A DNA stretch of 5,935 bases, from positions 1 through 5,935 of the forward strand of contig DXFC01000323.1 of NCBI GenBank assembly GCA_019114645.1. Direction: 5' to 3'. How positions within the stretch are numbered: the first letter of the stretch is position 1; the number at the start of each line of letters is the position of its first letter. Below are positions 1 to 5,935 of this stretch, one piece after another. A program made the position numbers and the translations under genes. Under the pieces are notes generated by a model. That model saw nothing but the letters and a program-made list of their open reading frames with translations, was not told the origin of the DNA and made no database searches. This DNA comes from Candidatus Halomonas stercoripullorum. Lineage in GTDB: Bacteria > Pseudomonadota > Gammaproteobacteria > Pseudomonadales > Halomonadaceae.

Positions 1-45
1 CGCACCGTAGATCTGCATGCGCCTATCGGCGCTGTGTATCACCAT
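1..45 (-). CDS. possible 5' end of next importer gene (permease?), partial
   Basis: An open frame starts with ATG at 45-43 and runs off the window edge, giving only 15 residues (MVIHSADRRMQIYGA). An AGGA lies 6 bases upstream of this ATG (plus-strand TCCT at 52-55), which supports the start. A second in-frame ATG at 18-16 has no good ribosome binding site. The frame lies 79 bases downstream of the stop of the ugpB-like gene on the same strand. In Ugp-type operons the binding-protein gene is normally followed by the two permease genes, so a UgpA-like permease is the expected product. That is inference from context: the visible residues carry no recognisable motif. I see no convincing rho-independent terminator in 46-124. 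Confidence 0.35.
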   Translation of the reverse strand, partial: MVIHSADRRMQIYGA

Positions 46-124
46 GGCTTGTCCTGTTCCTGTCCAGTTTCAGGCTGATCGGGAGCAAGGCCTACGAGGA
101 GCGCAGCCATTTATCAGTGTTTCC

Positions 125-1444
125 TCAGCGAGAGCGGGCGTAGCGGCGCAAGGCAGCATCGGCCTCCGCCTGGGCCTGCTTGAGGGCTTCCTCCGGGCTC
201 ATCTGACCTGCCAGCGCCGCCTGTATGGCGTTGTCCAATGCCCGGCGTACACGCCCACCCTGGTAAGTCGCCAGCTCCGCCGTGCCGTGCTCAAGCTGGT
301 CGCGTGCTACCGCCGCAGGAGGAAATTCCTCAACATAGTGGCGCAGGGCTTCGGTTTCGTAAGCCGCCGGGCTGACGCCCATGTAGCCGGTCTCGATGGA
401 CCAGGCGGCAGCACGCTCCGGCGCAGTTATCCAGCGTACGAAGGTTAGCGCCGCCCGCTGCTCTTCCTCACTCGAACCCTTGAACAGGTAAAAATTGCCG
501 CCGCCCGTAGGGCTGCCACGCTGAGTGCTCATGGGCAGCATGGCCACGCCGAAGTCAAAGTTCGCCTCGCTGCGCACTGCGCTCAGGTTACCTGTGGTGT
601 GCCACATCATGGCGGTGGACGCTTCGAGGAAGTTTTGACGCAGCGTACCCCACTCGATGATGCCCTCAGGCATGGCCTGATGTTCCCGGGCCAGCGCTAC
701 CCAGTACTCCAGCGCCTCGATAGCGGCCGGATCATCAAAGTAGACTTCGGTACCCGCTTCATTCATTAGACGGTGACCGTTCTGAAAGGCAAAGGCCTGA
801 AACATCCAGTAGGCATAGCCGGTAGAGGGCACCATGACGCCCCACTGCTCGCCGTTGGTTGCCTCACGCACGGCCACCGCCATTTCAGCCATCTCTTGCC
901 AGTTTTCCGGTGGCACTTCGGGATCGAGGCCGGCGGCTTCGAAAGCGTCCTTGTTCCAGAACAGCACAATCGTGGAGCGCTGGAAGGGAATGCCGTAGGT
1001 CTGGCCATCAATCTGACCGTTCTCCATCAGCCCCGGGTAAAAACTGTCCAGCCACTCGCGTTCCTCATCGGTTTCGATTACCGAGTCGAAAGCGACGATG
1101 GCGTCCTGCTCCAGCAAGTCAAACAGGTCGATAGAGAACAAGACCGACAGTTGCGGCGTCTCGCCCGCCTCTATAGCCGACATCGCCCTTACCCGGGTAT
1201 CGTCATAGTTACCGGCATAGATCGCGTTCACCGCGATATCCGGATGCTCGCTTTCGAAATCGGCGACCAGCTCATCGATGACCTCCGTCAGCGCCCCACC
1301 CACGGAAACCGGGTAGTACATGGTCAGTTCCGTCTGGGCCTGAGCACTCAGCGAGCCGGCAGCAAGCAGGCCGGCCAGAACCGTTGCTTTCAAGCGGGAA
1401 GACTTCGCAATCTGGCGCTGCATGAGTGGAAAGCGTGCGTTCAT
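125..1444 (-). CDS. ugpB: UgpB-like periplasmic substrate-binding protein of an ABC importer
   Basis: This 439-residue protein should be the periplasmic ligand receptor of the importer. The N-terminus has a basic stretch, a hydrophobic core (about residues 20-34) and a likely signal peptidase I site AQA|QT after residue 36. No lipobox is seen. The mature part looks like an extracellular solute-binding protein of family 1 (COG1653): YAGNYDD at 76-82, the NKDAFEAAGLDPE motif near 164-176, GGGN at 314-317, ETGYMGVS at 351-358, and a C-terminal region like E. coli UgpB (PEEALKQA, ALRRY). Compared from memory with the E. coli G3P pocket, Tyr80, Ser157, Gly315 or 316, Tyr354 and Arg398 appear kept. 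The E. coli Glu89 position looks like Ser104, and the Ser270 region is HTTGN. The start is well fixed: ATG overlaps the upstream TGA (ATGA) and AGGAG lies 7 bases away. The ligand may be G3P, a glycerophosphodiester or a sugar. Family assignment is firm; substrate is not. Confidence 0.9.
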   Translation of the reverse strand: MNARFPLMQRQIAKSSRLKATVLAGLLAAGSLSAQAQTELTMYYPVSVGGALTEVIDELVADFESEHPDIAVNAIYAGNYDDTRVRAMSAIEAGETPQLSVLFSIDLFDLLEQDAIVAFDSVIETDEEREWLDSFYPGLMENGQIDGQTYGIPFQRSTIVLFWNKDAFEAAGLDPEVPPENWQEMAEMAVAVREATNGEQWGVMVPSTGYAYWMFQAFAFQNGHRLMNEAGTEVYFDDPAAIEALEYWVALAREHQAMPEGIIEWGTLRQNFLEASTAMMWHTTGNLSAVRSEANFDFGVAMLPMSTQRGSPTGGGNFYLFKGSSEEEQRAALTFVRWITAPERAAAWSIETGYMGVSPAAYETEALRHYVEEFPPAAVARDQLEHGTAELATYQGGRVRRALDNAIQAALAGQMSPEEALKQAQAEADAALRRYARSR

Positions 1445-2652
1445 CGGTTCACTCCTGGAGAGTCGATTCTTGCGATATTGGGCGAGACTCGCGCCTCGCT
1501 GTCAGGTACTAATTCATGGCCGACAATGGTCAGGCGCTGACCATCATCCGCAGCGAAGAAGTGGGCTGCCTGGCACCGCCACTGAAGCCGACACTCTGCT
1601 ACAGCCACTACATTCGGTTTGCCGTCGAAGCGCACGCGCAGTTGCTGCTCACCGACCCTGACCTGCACGATGGTATCGGCACCCAGATATTCAGCATCGA
1701 CCACCTCGGCCGGCACACCCGTGGCATCCGGCGACAGCAGACGAATATCTTCAGGACGTACGCCCAACCAATGTCCCTTGGCGGCATGCGGCGCCACATT
1801 ACAGCGTGGCTCCCCCTCGATCACGGCCCCGTCGGCAGCCGCAGCGAGCTTTACCAGGTTCATTGCCGGACTGCCGATAAAACCCGCAACGAAAGAGGTT
1901 GCCGGACGATCATAGAGCTCAGCCGGTGTACCATCCTGCACGATGCGTCCTTTCTGCATCAGGATGACCCGGTCTCCCATGCTCATCGCCTCGACCTGAT
2001 CATGAGTGACATAAATCACCGTCATGCCGAGCCGCTGCTGTAGCGCCTTGATCTCACGCCGCATTTCGCCACGCAGGCGTGCATCCAGGTTGGAAAGCGG
2101 CTCATCCATCAGGCAAATGGGGTGTTCGGAGATAATCGCCCGGGCCAGCGCCACCCGCTGGCGCTGACCACCCGAAAGCTGCGCCGGTTTGCGCTCTAGA
2201 TAAGCCTCGAGATCTACCAGTTGAGCCACTCGAGCCAGTCGCTCGCGGCGCTCAGCCTTGGGCACCTTGCGACTGCGCAGGCCGAAGACGATGTTGTCTG
2301 CAACGCTTAGGTGGGGAAACAGCGCATAGGTTTGAAACACCATGCTGATGCCGCGATCTCCCGGCGGCAGGTGGGTCACGTTGCGCTCGCCGATATGAAT
2401 CTGTCCGGCACTGGCCTGCTCCAGCCCCGCGACCATACGCAACGTAGTCGACTTACCACAGCCGGAGGGACCGAGCAGGATCACAAACTCGCCCGGTGTC
2501 ACATCGAAGCTGATCTGGTCAACGGCGGTAGTATCACCCCAGTGCTTGCTGACGGCCTCAAGCCGAATACGCTGGTGCTCTCTTGAAGCATCCAGGGAAT
2601 CGGCACGCTGTGAAAGGTGAACCTGTTTCTGATTGTTGTTCTCTGGCTGCAT
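1441..2652 (-). CDS. ugpC: UgpC/MalK-type ABC importer ATP-binding protein
   Basis: This is the cytoplasmic ATPase that would power the importer. Numbered from the longest possible start (ATG at 2709, 422 residues), it shows Walker A GPSGCGKST at 80-88, Q-loop Gln126, signature LSGGQ at 178-182, Walker B ICLMDEP at 198-204 with Glu203, D-loop SNLD at 206-209, and switch His236 in VTHD. A C-terminal TOBE/OB-fold regulatory domain follows from about residue 275, with GVRPEDI at 316-322 and YLGADTIVQVRVGEQ near 341-355, as in UgpC and MalK. I chose the ATG at 2652 (residue 20; 403 residues) because it is the in-frame ATG nearest the ABC domain. Its ribosome site is weak (GGA, spacing 6), and 2709, 2694 and 2685 are possible alternatives. 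Even from 2652 a polar tail of about 27 residues precedes the ABC domain, with no in-frame ATG, GTG or TTG after it. The gene ends in a 4-base overlap with the binding-protein gene. Confidence 0.93.
   Translation of the reverse strand: MQPENNNQKQVHLSQRADSLDASREHQRIRLEAVSKHWGDTTAVDQISFDVTPGEFVILLGPSGCGKSTTLRMVAGLEQASAGQIHIGERNVTHLPPGDRGISMVFQTYALFPHLSVADNIVFGLRSRKVPKAERRERLARVAQLVDLEAYLERKPAQLSGGQRQRVALARAIISEHPICLMDEPLSNLDARLRGEMRREIKALQQRLGMTVIYVTHDQVEAMSMGDRVILMQKGRIVQDGTPAELYDRPATSFVAGFIGSPAMNLVKLAAAADGAVIEGEPRCNVAPHAAKGHWLGVRPEDIRLLSPDATGVPAEVVDAEYLGADTIVQVRVGEQQLRVRFDGKPNVVAVAECRLQWRCQAAHFFAADDGQRLTIVGHELVPDSEARVSPNIARIDSPGVNR
1452..1456 (-). promoter_or_regulatory. ribosome binding site of the ugpB-like gene
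   Basis: AGGAG on the minus strand (CTCCT on the plus strand) lies 7 bases before the ATG at 1444. It sits inside the last codons of the ATPase gene. With the ATGA stop/start overlap, it fixes the start of the binding-protein gene and points to translational coupling with the ATPase gene. Confidence 0.8.
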
Positions 2653-2753
2653 ATTGCGTCCGCATTGCCCCTTGAGGCATAGCATGGCTGTCATCGACTC
2701 TCTCGCCATTCAGCGTAGACTGAAATTTGGTATATGCCGCCATCCTGACGCCT

Positions 2754-2775
2754 TTCGATGACAAAGCGATGACCA
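2754..2775 (-). promoter_or_regulatory. candidate Pho box (PhoB site) upstream of the ugpC-like gene
   Basis: Read on the minus strand, towards the importer operon, this is TGGTCAT-CGCT-TTGTCAT-CGAA. It is two 11-base units whose 7-base cores match the PhoB core CTGTCAT at 5 of 7 and 6 of 7 positions, with the correct 4-base spacer. The ugp operon is a known Pho-regulon member in E. coli, so the position makes sense. Weak points: a Pho box usually has its -10 element about 10-11 bases after the second core. Here that place holds CAGGAT (3 of 6 matches to TATAAT), while the better TATACC lies 23 bases away. The site is 44 bases or more upstream of every candidate start codon. Confidence 0.45.
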
Positions 2776-2822
2776 AATGCGGCTTCCGTCATCACCAGGT
2801 GCGCGCTCTTTCCGCCTTTCAA

Positions 2823-4052
2823 TCAGCCAAAAAACCAGTAACACACACCGATGGCAGTCAGCATACCGGCCAGATCGGCAACCAGTGCGCAACCCAGACC
2901 GTGACGGATACGGGTAATGCCCACCGCACCGAAATACACGGCGATGACGTAGAAGGTGGTTTCGGTGCTGCCCTGAAAGGTCGCAGCCAGCAGCCCGGGG
3001 AAGCTGTCGACACCAAAGGTGTCCATGGTTTCAATCATCATCGCCCGGGCGCCGCTGCCAGAGAGCGGCTTAATGAAGGCGGTGGGCAGGGCGTCGATAA
3101 AGCGGGTGTCCCAGCCCGCTCCTTCCACCAGCCAGCGGATGCCTTGCAGGCTGGCGTCGAGCACGCCGCTGGCACGCAACACGCCGATGGCCACCAGCAT
3201 GGCGATCAGATAAGGCAGCAGCGAAATGGTGAAGCTAAACCCCTCTTTGGCGCCGGCAATGAAGGTGTCATACACCGGAACCTTGCGCAGCGCCGCCACA
3301 CCGATAAACAGGATAACGATACCAAACAGCGTCAGGTTGCCGACCAGCGAGGAGGTGGCCGCCAACGCCTGGGCTGACATGCCGGCCAGGGTGGTCAGCA
3401 GCAACCCCAGCCCGAGGGCACCGGCCAGCAGATAGGCCAGGACCACAGGGTCGTGCAGACGCAAACGCTGCATGAAGGCTACGCTCAGCAGGCCCACCAG
3501 GCTGGAGGCGGTGGTGGCTAGCAGAATCGGCAGAAACACCAGCGTCGGGTCGTCCGCCCCCTGCTGGGCGCGGTACATGAAGATGGTCACCGGCAGCAGG
3601 GTCAGTGATGAGCTGTTGAGCACCAGAAACAGAATCTGGGCATTGGTCGCGGTGTCTTGCTGCGGATTGAGCTCTTGCAGCGAGTGCATGGCCTTGATGC
3701 CGATAGGTGTGGCAGCATTATCCAGCCCGAGAATATTGGCGGCGAAATTCATGCTGATATGACCCAGCGCCGGGTGGCCGCTGGGTACGCTGGGCATCAA
3801 GCGGCGAAACAGCGGATCCAGCACCCGCGCCAGTAAAGCCATCAATCCCGCCTTTTCGGCAATCGCCAGCAAACCCAGCCACAGGGTCATGGTACCGACC
3901 AATACCAGTATGATATCGACACTAAGCCGGGCCATATCGAAGAGTGCCGCCACCAACCGGCTGAAGACTTCACTGTCACCCAATCCCAGCCATTGCCAGA
4001 GAGCAGCGACGAACGCCGCAAGAAAAAAACCCAGCCAGATTCCATTCAACAT
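2823..4052 (-). CDS. SpmA-SpmB fusion, nucleoside-recognition (Gate) domain membrane protein
   Basis: This 409-residue inner-membrane protein joins two halves that are separate proteins in Bacillus. The N-terminal half (about 1-195) resembles SpmA, with NFAANILGLDNAATPIGIKAM at 102-122 as its hallmark. The C-terminal half (about 200-409) resembles SpmB, with PLSGSGARAMMIETM at 329-343 and FQGSTETTFYVIAVYFGAVGI at 359-379. About 8-10 hydrophobic segments are visible, including 1-22, 42-65, 138-160, 170-193, 204-225, 236-255, 275-293 and 385-408. In Bacillus, SpmA and SpmB affect spore core dehydration; a transport or gating role is suspected but unproven, and in non-sporulating gammaproteobacteria the job is unknown. 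The start at 4052 has AGGA at a long 10-base spacing (4063-4066) and gives a full first helix. The gene is divergent from the GNAT-nitrilase gene, and lies upstream of the importer operon on the same strand. I see no clear terminator between the two. Confidence 0.9.
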   Translation of the reverse strand: MLNGIWLGFFLAAFVAALWQWLGLGDSEVFSRLVAALFDMARLSVDIILVLVGTMTLWLGLLAIAEKAGLMALLARVLDPLFRRLMPSVPSGHPALGHISMNFAANILGLDNAATPIGIKAMHSLQELNPQQDTATNAQILFLVLNSSSLTLLPVTIFMYRAQQGADDPTLVFLPILLATTASSLVGLLSVAFMQRLRLHDPVVLAYLLAGALGLGLLLTTLAGMSAQALAATSSLVGNLTLFGIVILFIGVAALRKVPVYDTFIAGAKEGFSFTISLLPYLIAMLVAIGVLRASGVLDASLQGIRWLVEGAGWDTRFIDALPTAFIKPLSGSGARAMMIETMDTFGVDSFPGLLAATFQGSTETTFYVIAVYFGAVGITRIRHGLGCALVADLAGMLTAIGVCYWFFG

Positions 4053-4141
4053 CGCACGGATATCCTGATCAGCCCGAAAGTCGAAAAATTTTTGGCCATG
4101 TTAGACTTTTCCCCTTGTTCCGCCACCCGTAAGGACACGCC
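4053..4141. promoter_or_regulatory. divergent promoter region between the SpmAB fusion and GNAT-nitrilase genes
   Basis: This 89-base gap must hold signals for both flanking genes. Visible elements are a perfect A5T5 palindrome (4084-4093), an inverted repeat AAAGTC (4077-4082) / GACTTT (4104-4109), and a possible extended -10 for the rightward gene, TG-T-TAGACT at 4099-4107 (hexamer 4 of 6). I cannot find a matching -35 at the right distance, and I found no convincing leftward promoter. Exact promoter positions are uncertain. Confidence 0.4.
4131..4135 (+). promoter_or_regulatory. ribosome binding site of the GNAT-nitrilase gene
   Basis: AAGGA lies 6 bases before the ATG at 4142. It supports this start over the later in-frame ATG codons, which would cut into the acetyltransferase domain. 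Confidence 0.75.
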
Positions 4142-5713
4142 ATGTCCCTTGACGACCTGCATCTCAATCTTCGTAACCTGACGCAGGAGGACTATCCACA
4201 GCTCAAACGGCTGATGGACGCCGTCTACGATGACATCGGCGGCGCCTGGCCGAAGCACACCATTGATCGATTGATCAATGAGTTTCCTGATGGCCAGATC
4301 GTCATTGAGGATGACGAGCGGCTGGTGGGCGTGGCACTGACAGTACGCGTCGATTATGACGAATTCTCCAACCCGCACCGCTATGACGATCTGGTCGGCC
4401 ACCGCGAGATCATTCTCAATGATCCCGAAGGCGACGCCATGTACGGTCTGGATGTGTTGATCCAGCCGGATTATCGCGGTTACCGCCTGGGCCGGCGTCT
4501 TTATGAAGCGCGCAAGGAGCTATGCCGTTCGCTTAACCTGCGTGCCATTCTTGCCGGCGGGCGCATTCCTCACTACCACAAGCACGCCAACGAACTCTCG
4601 CCCACCGAATACATCGACCAGGTCGCACGCAAGGAGATTCACGACCCGATTCTCTCCTTTCAGCTGGCTAATGACTTCCAGGTCAAGCGGCTGTTACGCA
4701 AATACCTGCCGGAAGATGAAAAATCCCAGGGCTTCGCCACCCTGCTGGAGTGGAACAACATCCTTTATGAACCCGCCGAACGGGTACTGGAGAACCGCCC
4801 CACCCAGGTGCGCGTTGGTGCGGTGCAGTGGCAAATGCGCGAGTTTGCTTCAGTCGAGTCAGTGCTGCAGCAGGTAGAGTATTACGTTGATGCCATTTCC
4901 AGCTATCAAAGCGATTTTGCCGTTTTCCCCGAACTCTTCAATGCCCCGCTGATGGGCTTGCAGGATCGCGCTGCACAGCAGGACCAACTCGGCGCGATTC
5001 GTTACCTGGCCAAGTTCACCGAGCAATTCAAGACCGAAATTTCGCGCATGGCGGTCTCCTATAACGTCAACATCATCGCCGGCTCGATGATCGAGGTGGG
5101 CGAGGACGACCGGCTCTACAACGTCAGCTACCTGTGCCACCGCGATGGCCACGTTGAACACCAATCCAAATTGCACATTACCCCACAGGAGCGCCGTGAA
5201 TGGGTGATTGAGGGCGGCGATGATCTACGGGTGTTCGATACCGATGCTGGGCGCGTCGGCATCCTGATCTGCTACGACGTGGAATTCCCCGAACTCGGCC
5301 GGCTACTTGCCGATCAGGACATGGACATTCTGTTCGTGCCATTCTGGACCGACACCAAAAACGGCTACCTGCGGGTGCGCCATTGTGCCCAGGCGCGGGC
5401 CATCGAGAACGAATGCTACGTGGTGCTGTGCGGCAGCGTCGGTAACGTACCGTCGATCCGCAATCTCGACATCCAGTACGCCCAGTCAGCGGTGTTTTCT
5501 CCCTCCGACTTCGCCTTTCCCCATGATGCGGTACTCTCCGAGACCACACCCAATACCGAAACGGTCATCTTCTCCGACCTGGACCTTACCCGGCTCACCG
5601 TGGTGCGCGCCGAAGGCTCCGTGACCAACCTCAAAGACCGGCGCAAGGACCTGTTCGACTTGCGCTGGCGCGACTGGTCATGGAAATCGGGCTCACGGCA
5701 GGAAGAGAACTGA
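4142..5713 (+). CDS. bifunctional GNAT acetyltransferase / nitrilase-superfamily (carbon-nitrogen) hydrolase
   Basis: This 523-residue, probably cytoplasmic protein has the same two-domain layout and about the same length as Bacillus YhcX. Residues 7-205 form a GNAT-like N-acetyltransferase domain: the beta4 strand YGLDVLIQPDYRG (101-113) leads into an acetyl-CoA loop RGYRLG (112-117), a variant of the usual RGxGxG. Residues 223-500 form a carbon-nitrogen hydrolase domain with all three catalytic residues: Glu264 in FPELF, Lys343 in QSKLH, and nucleophile Cys377 in ILICYDVEFPE. A complete triad argues for an active amidase- or nitrilase-type enzyme acting through a thioester. I recall that the Pace and Brenner nitrilase classification has a branch with an N-terminal RimI-like fusion. 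The substrates of both domains are unknown; one could make or remove an amide that the other handles, but that is inference. The protein has no signal peptide or membrane segment. It is divergent from the SpmAB fusion and is followed 4 bases later by an MtfA-like gene. Confidence 0.93.
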   Translation: MSLDDLHLNLRNLTQEDYPQLKRLMDAVYDDIGGAWPKHTIDRLINEFPDGQIVIEDDERLVGVALTVRVDYDEFSNPHRYDDLVGHREIILNDPEGDAMYGLDVLIQPDYRGYRLGRRLYEARKELCRSLNLRAILAGGRIPHYHKHANELSPTEYIDQVARKEIHDPILSFQLANDFQVKRLLRKYLPEDEKSQGFATLLEWNNILYEPAERVLENRPTQVRVGAVQWQMREFASVESVLQQVEYYVDAISSYQSDFAVFPELFNAPLMGLQDRAAQQDQLGAIRYLAKFTEQFKTEISRMAVSYNVNIIAGSMIEVGEDDRLYNVSYLCHRDGHVEHQSKLHITPQERREWVIEGGDDLRVFDTDAGRVGILICYDVEFPELGRLLADQDMDILFVPFWTDTKNGYLRVRHCAQARAIENECYVVLCGSVGNVPSIRNLDIQYAQSAVFSPSDFAFPHDAVLSETTPNTETVIFSDLDLTRLTVVRAEGSVTNLKDRRKDLFDLRWRDWSWKSGSRQEEN

Positions 5714-5717
5714 ACTC

Positions 5718-5935
5718 ATGTTTGGCCGTCTGCGACGCTGGCGGGCCGAGCGCTTCGAGGCCCGTAACCCGGTACCGCAAGACACTTGGGCCGAAGCGCG
5801 CTCGCGCCTGCCGCTGCTGACATGCCTCACCGAGGCCGAAGCCGAGCGCCTGGGCCGACGCGCCTGGCATTTCCTGCACACCAAGCGCACCAGCCTGCAC
5901 CCCGACCTGGCCGCCAATACCCCCTTCGATGAAGC
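5718..5935 (+). CDS. mtfA: MtfA-like (M90) zinc-dependent peptidase, N-terminal part
   Basis: The frame begins 4 bases after the preceding stop and is still open at the window edge, giving 72 complete codons. It starts MFGRLRRWRAERFEARNPVP, then has a Trp-initiated segment (TWAEARSRLPLL, residues 23-34), a helical EAEAERLGRRAWHFLHTKR stretch (39-57) and a short region towards PFDEA. This layout fits the N-terminus of the MtfA/YeeI family, where a 'W...LP.L..L...E...L......FL..K' pattern precedes the metal site. The zinc-binding HExxH motif would lie beyond the window, so catalysis cannot be judged. In E. coli MtfA binds the Mlc repressor and affects glucose PTS regulation; other bacteria may use it differently. 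The ribosome site is weak (GGAAG about 12 bases upstream), so translation is probably coupled to the upstream gene. Confidence 0.7.
   Translation, partial: MFGRLRRWRAERFEARNPVPQDTWAEARSRLPLLTCLTEAEAERLGRRAWHFLHTKRTSLHPDLAANTPFDE

Noticed and set aside
46..124. Attenuator or terminator between the binding-protein gene and the next gene
   Set aside because: Only weak GC-rich pairings and no T tract are visible; a tandem ACAGGA repeat (plus-strand TCCTGT at 52-63) seems to be just a purine-rich ribosome-binding region.
773..1540. Long plus-strand open frame (255 codons) across the binding-protein gene
   Set aside because: It is antisense to a clear UgpB-like gene, has no recognisable domain and no ribosome site; such frames are common opposite GC-rich genes.
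2734..2739. TATACC as the -10 box of a sigma-70 promoter for the importer operon
   Set aside because: No -35-like hexamer lies 16-18 bases upstream; the TTGTCA that resembles one is 24 bases away, so I did not list it as a promoter on its own.
2768..2793. GATGAC-N14-GTCATC inverted repeat as a terminator after the SpmAB fusion
   Set aside because: The stem is only 6 base pairs with a 14-base loop and no following T tract on the minus strand; a regulatory site fits better.
2727..3377. Plus-strand open frame of 216 codons opposite the SpmAB fusion
   Set aside because: Its translation is low-complexity, rich in Gln, His and Gly, as expected of an antisense shadow of a hydrophobic membrane protein.
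4046..4402. Minus-strand open frame of 118 codons opposite the start of the GNAT domain
   Set aside because: It covers the intergenic gap and a strongly supported coding region on the other strand, with no family resemblance.
5178..5549. Minus-strand open frames opposite the nitrilase domain
   Set aside because: Arg-, Ser- and Pro-rich shadows of a gene with an intact catalytic triad.

Overview
The window looks like ordinary chromosomal DNA from a Gram-negative gammaproteobacterium, probably of the marine or halotolerant Pseudomonas/Marinobacter/Halomonas type. The reasons are a moderately high GC content (roughly 58-60% by eye), an Sec-type periplasmic binding protein, a fused SpmA-SpmB protein of about 410 residues, and an MtfA-like (M90) peptidase. 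I saw no insertion sequence, phage gene, tRNA, rRNA or CRISPR array. Coding density is high and every gap between genes is shorter than about 115 bases.

Positions 1-2709, minus strand: an ABC importer operon of the UgpB/UgpC (sn-glycerol-3-phosphate-like) type. Transcription runs from the ATPase gene (ugpC-like, ending at 1441) into the binding-protein gene (ugpB-like, 1444 to 125) through a 4-base ATGA overlap, then towards a third gene whose first codons may lie at 45 to 1 (probably a permease; not provable here). Just upstream of the ATPase gene are two GTCAT-cored repeats 11 bases apart that resemble a PhoB (Pho) box reading towards the operon. This would fit a phosphorus-scavenging role.

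Positions 2823-4052, minus strand: a single membrane protein that fuses the SpmA and SpmB nucleoside-recognition (Gate) domains, of unknown role in non-sporulating bacteria. It is co-oriented with the importer operon but separated from it by about 113 bases that contain the Pho-like site.

Positions 4053-4141: a short divergent regulatory region with an A5T5 palindrome and a possible extended -10 element.

Positions 4142-5935, plus strand: a 523-residue fusion of a GNAT acetyltransferase domain and a nitrilase-superfamily hydrolase domain (YhcX-like; substrate unknown). It is followed after 4 bases by the start of an MtfA-like zinc peptidase gene that runs off the window. The most useful leads are the candidate Pho box, the altered ligand-pocket position in the UgpB-like protein, and the two domain-fusion proteins without known substrates.
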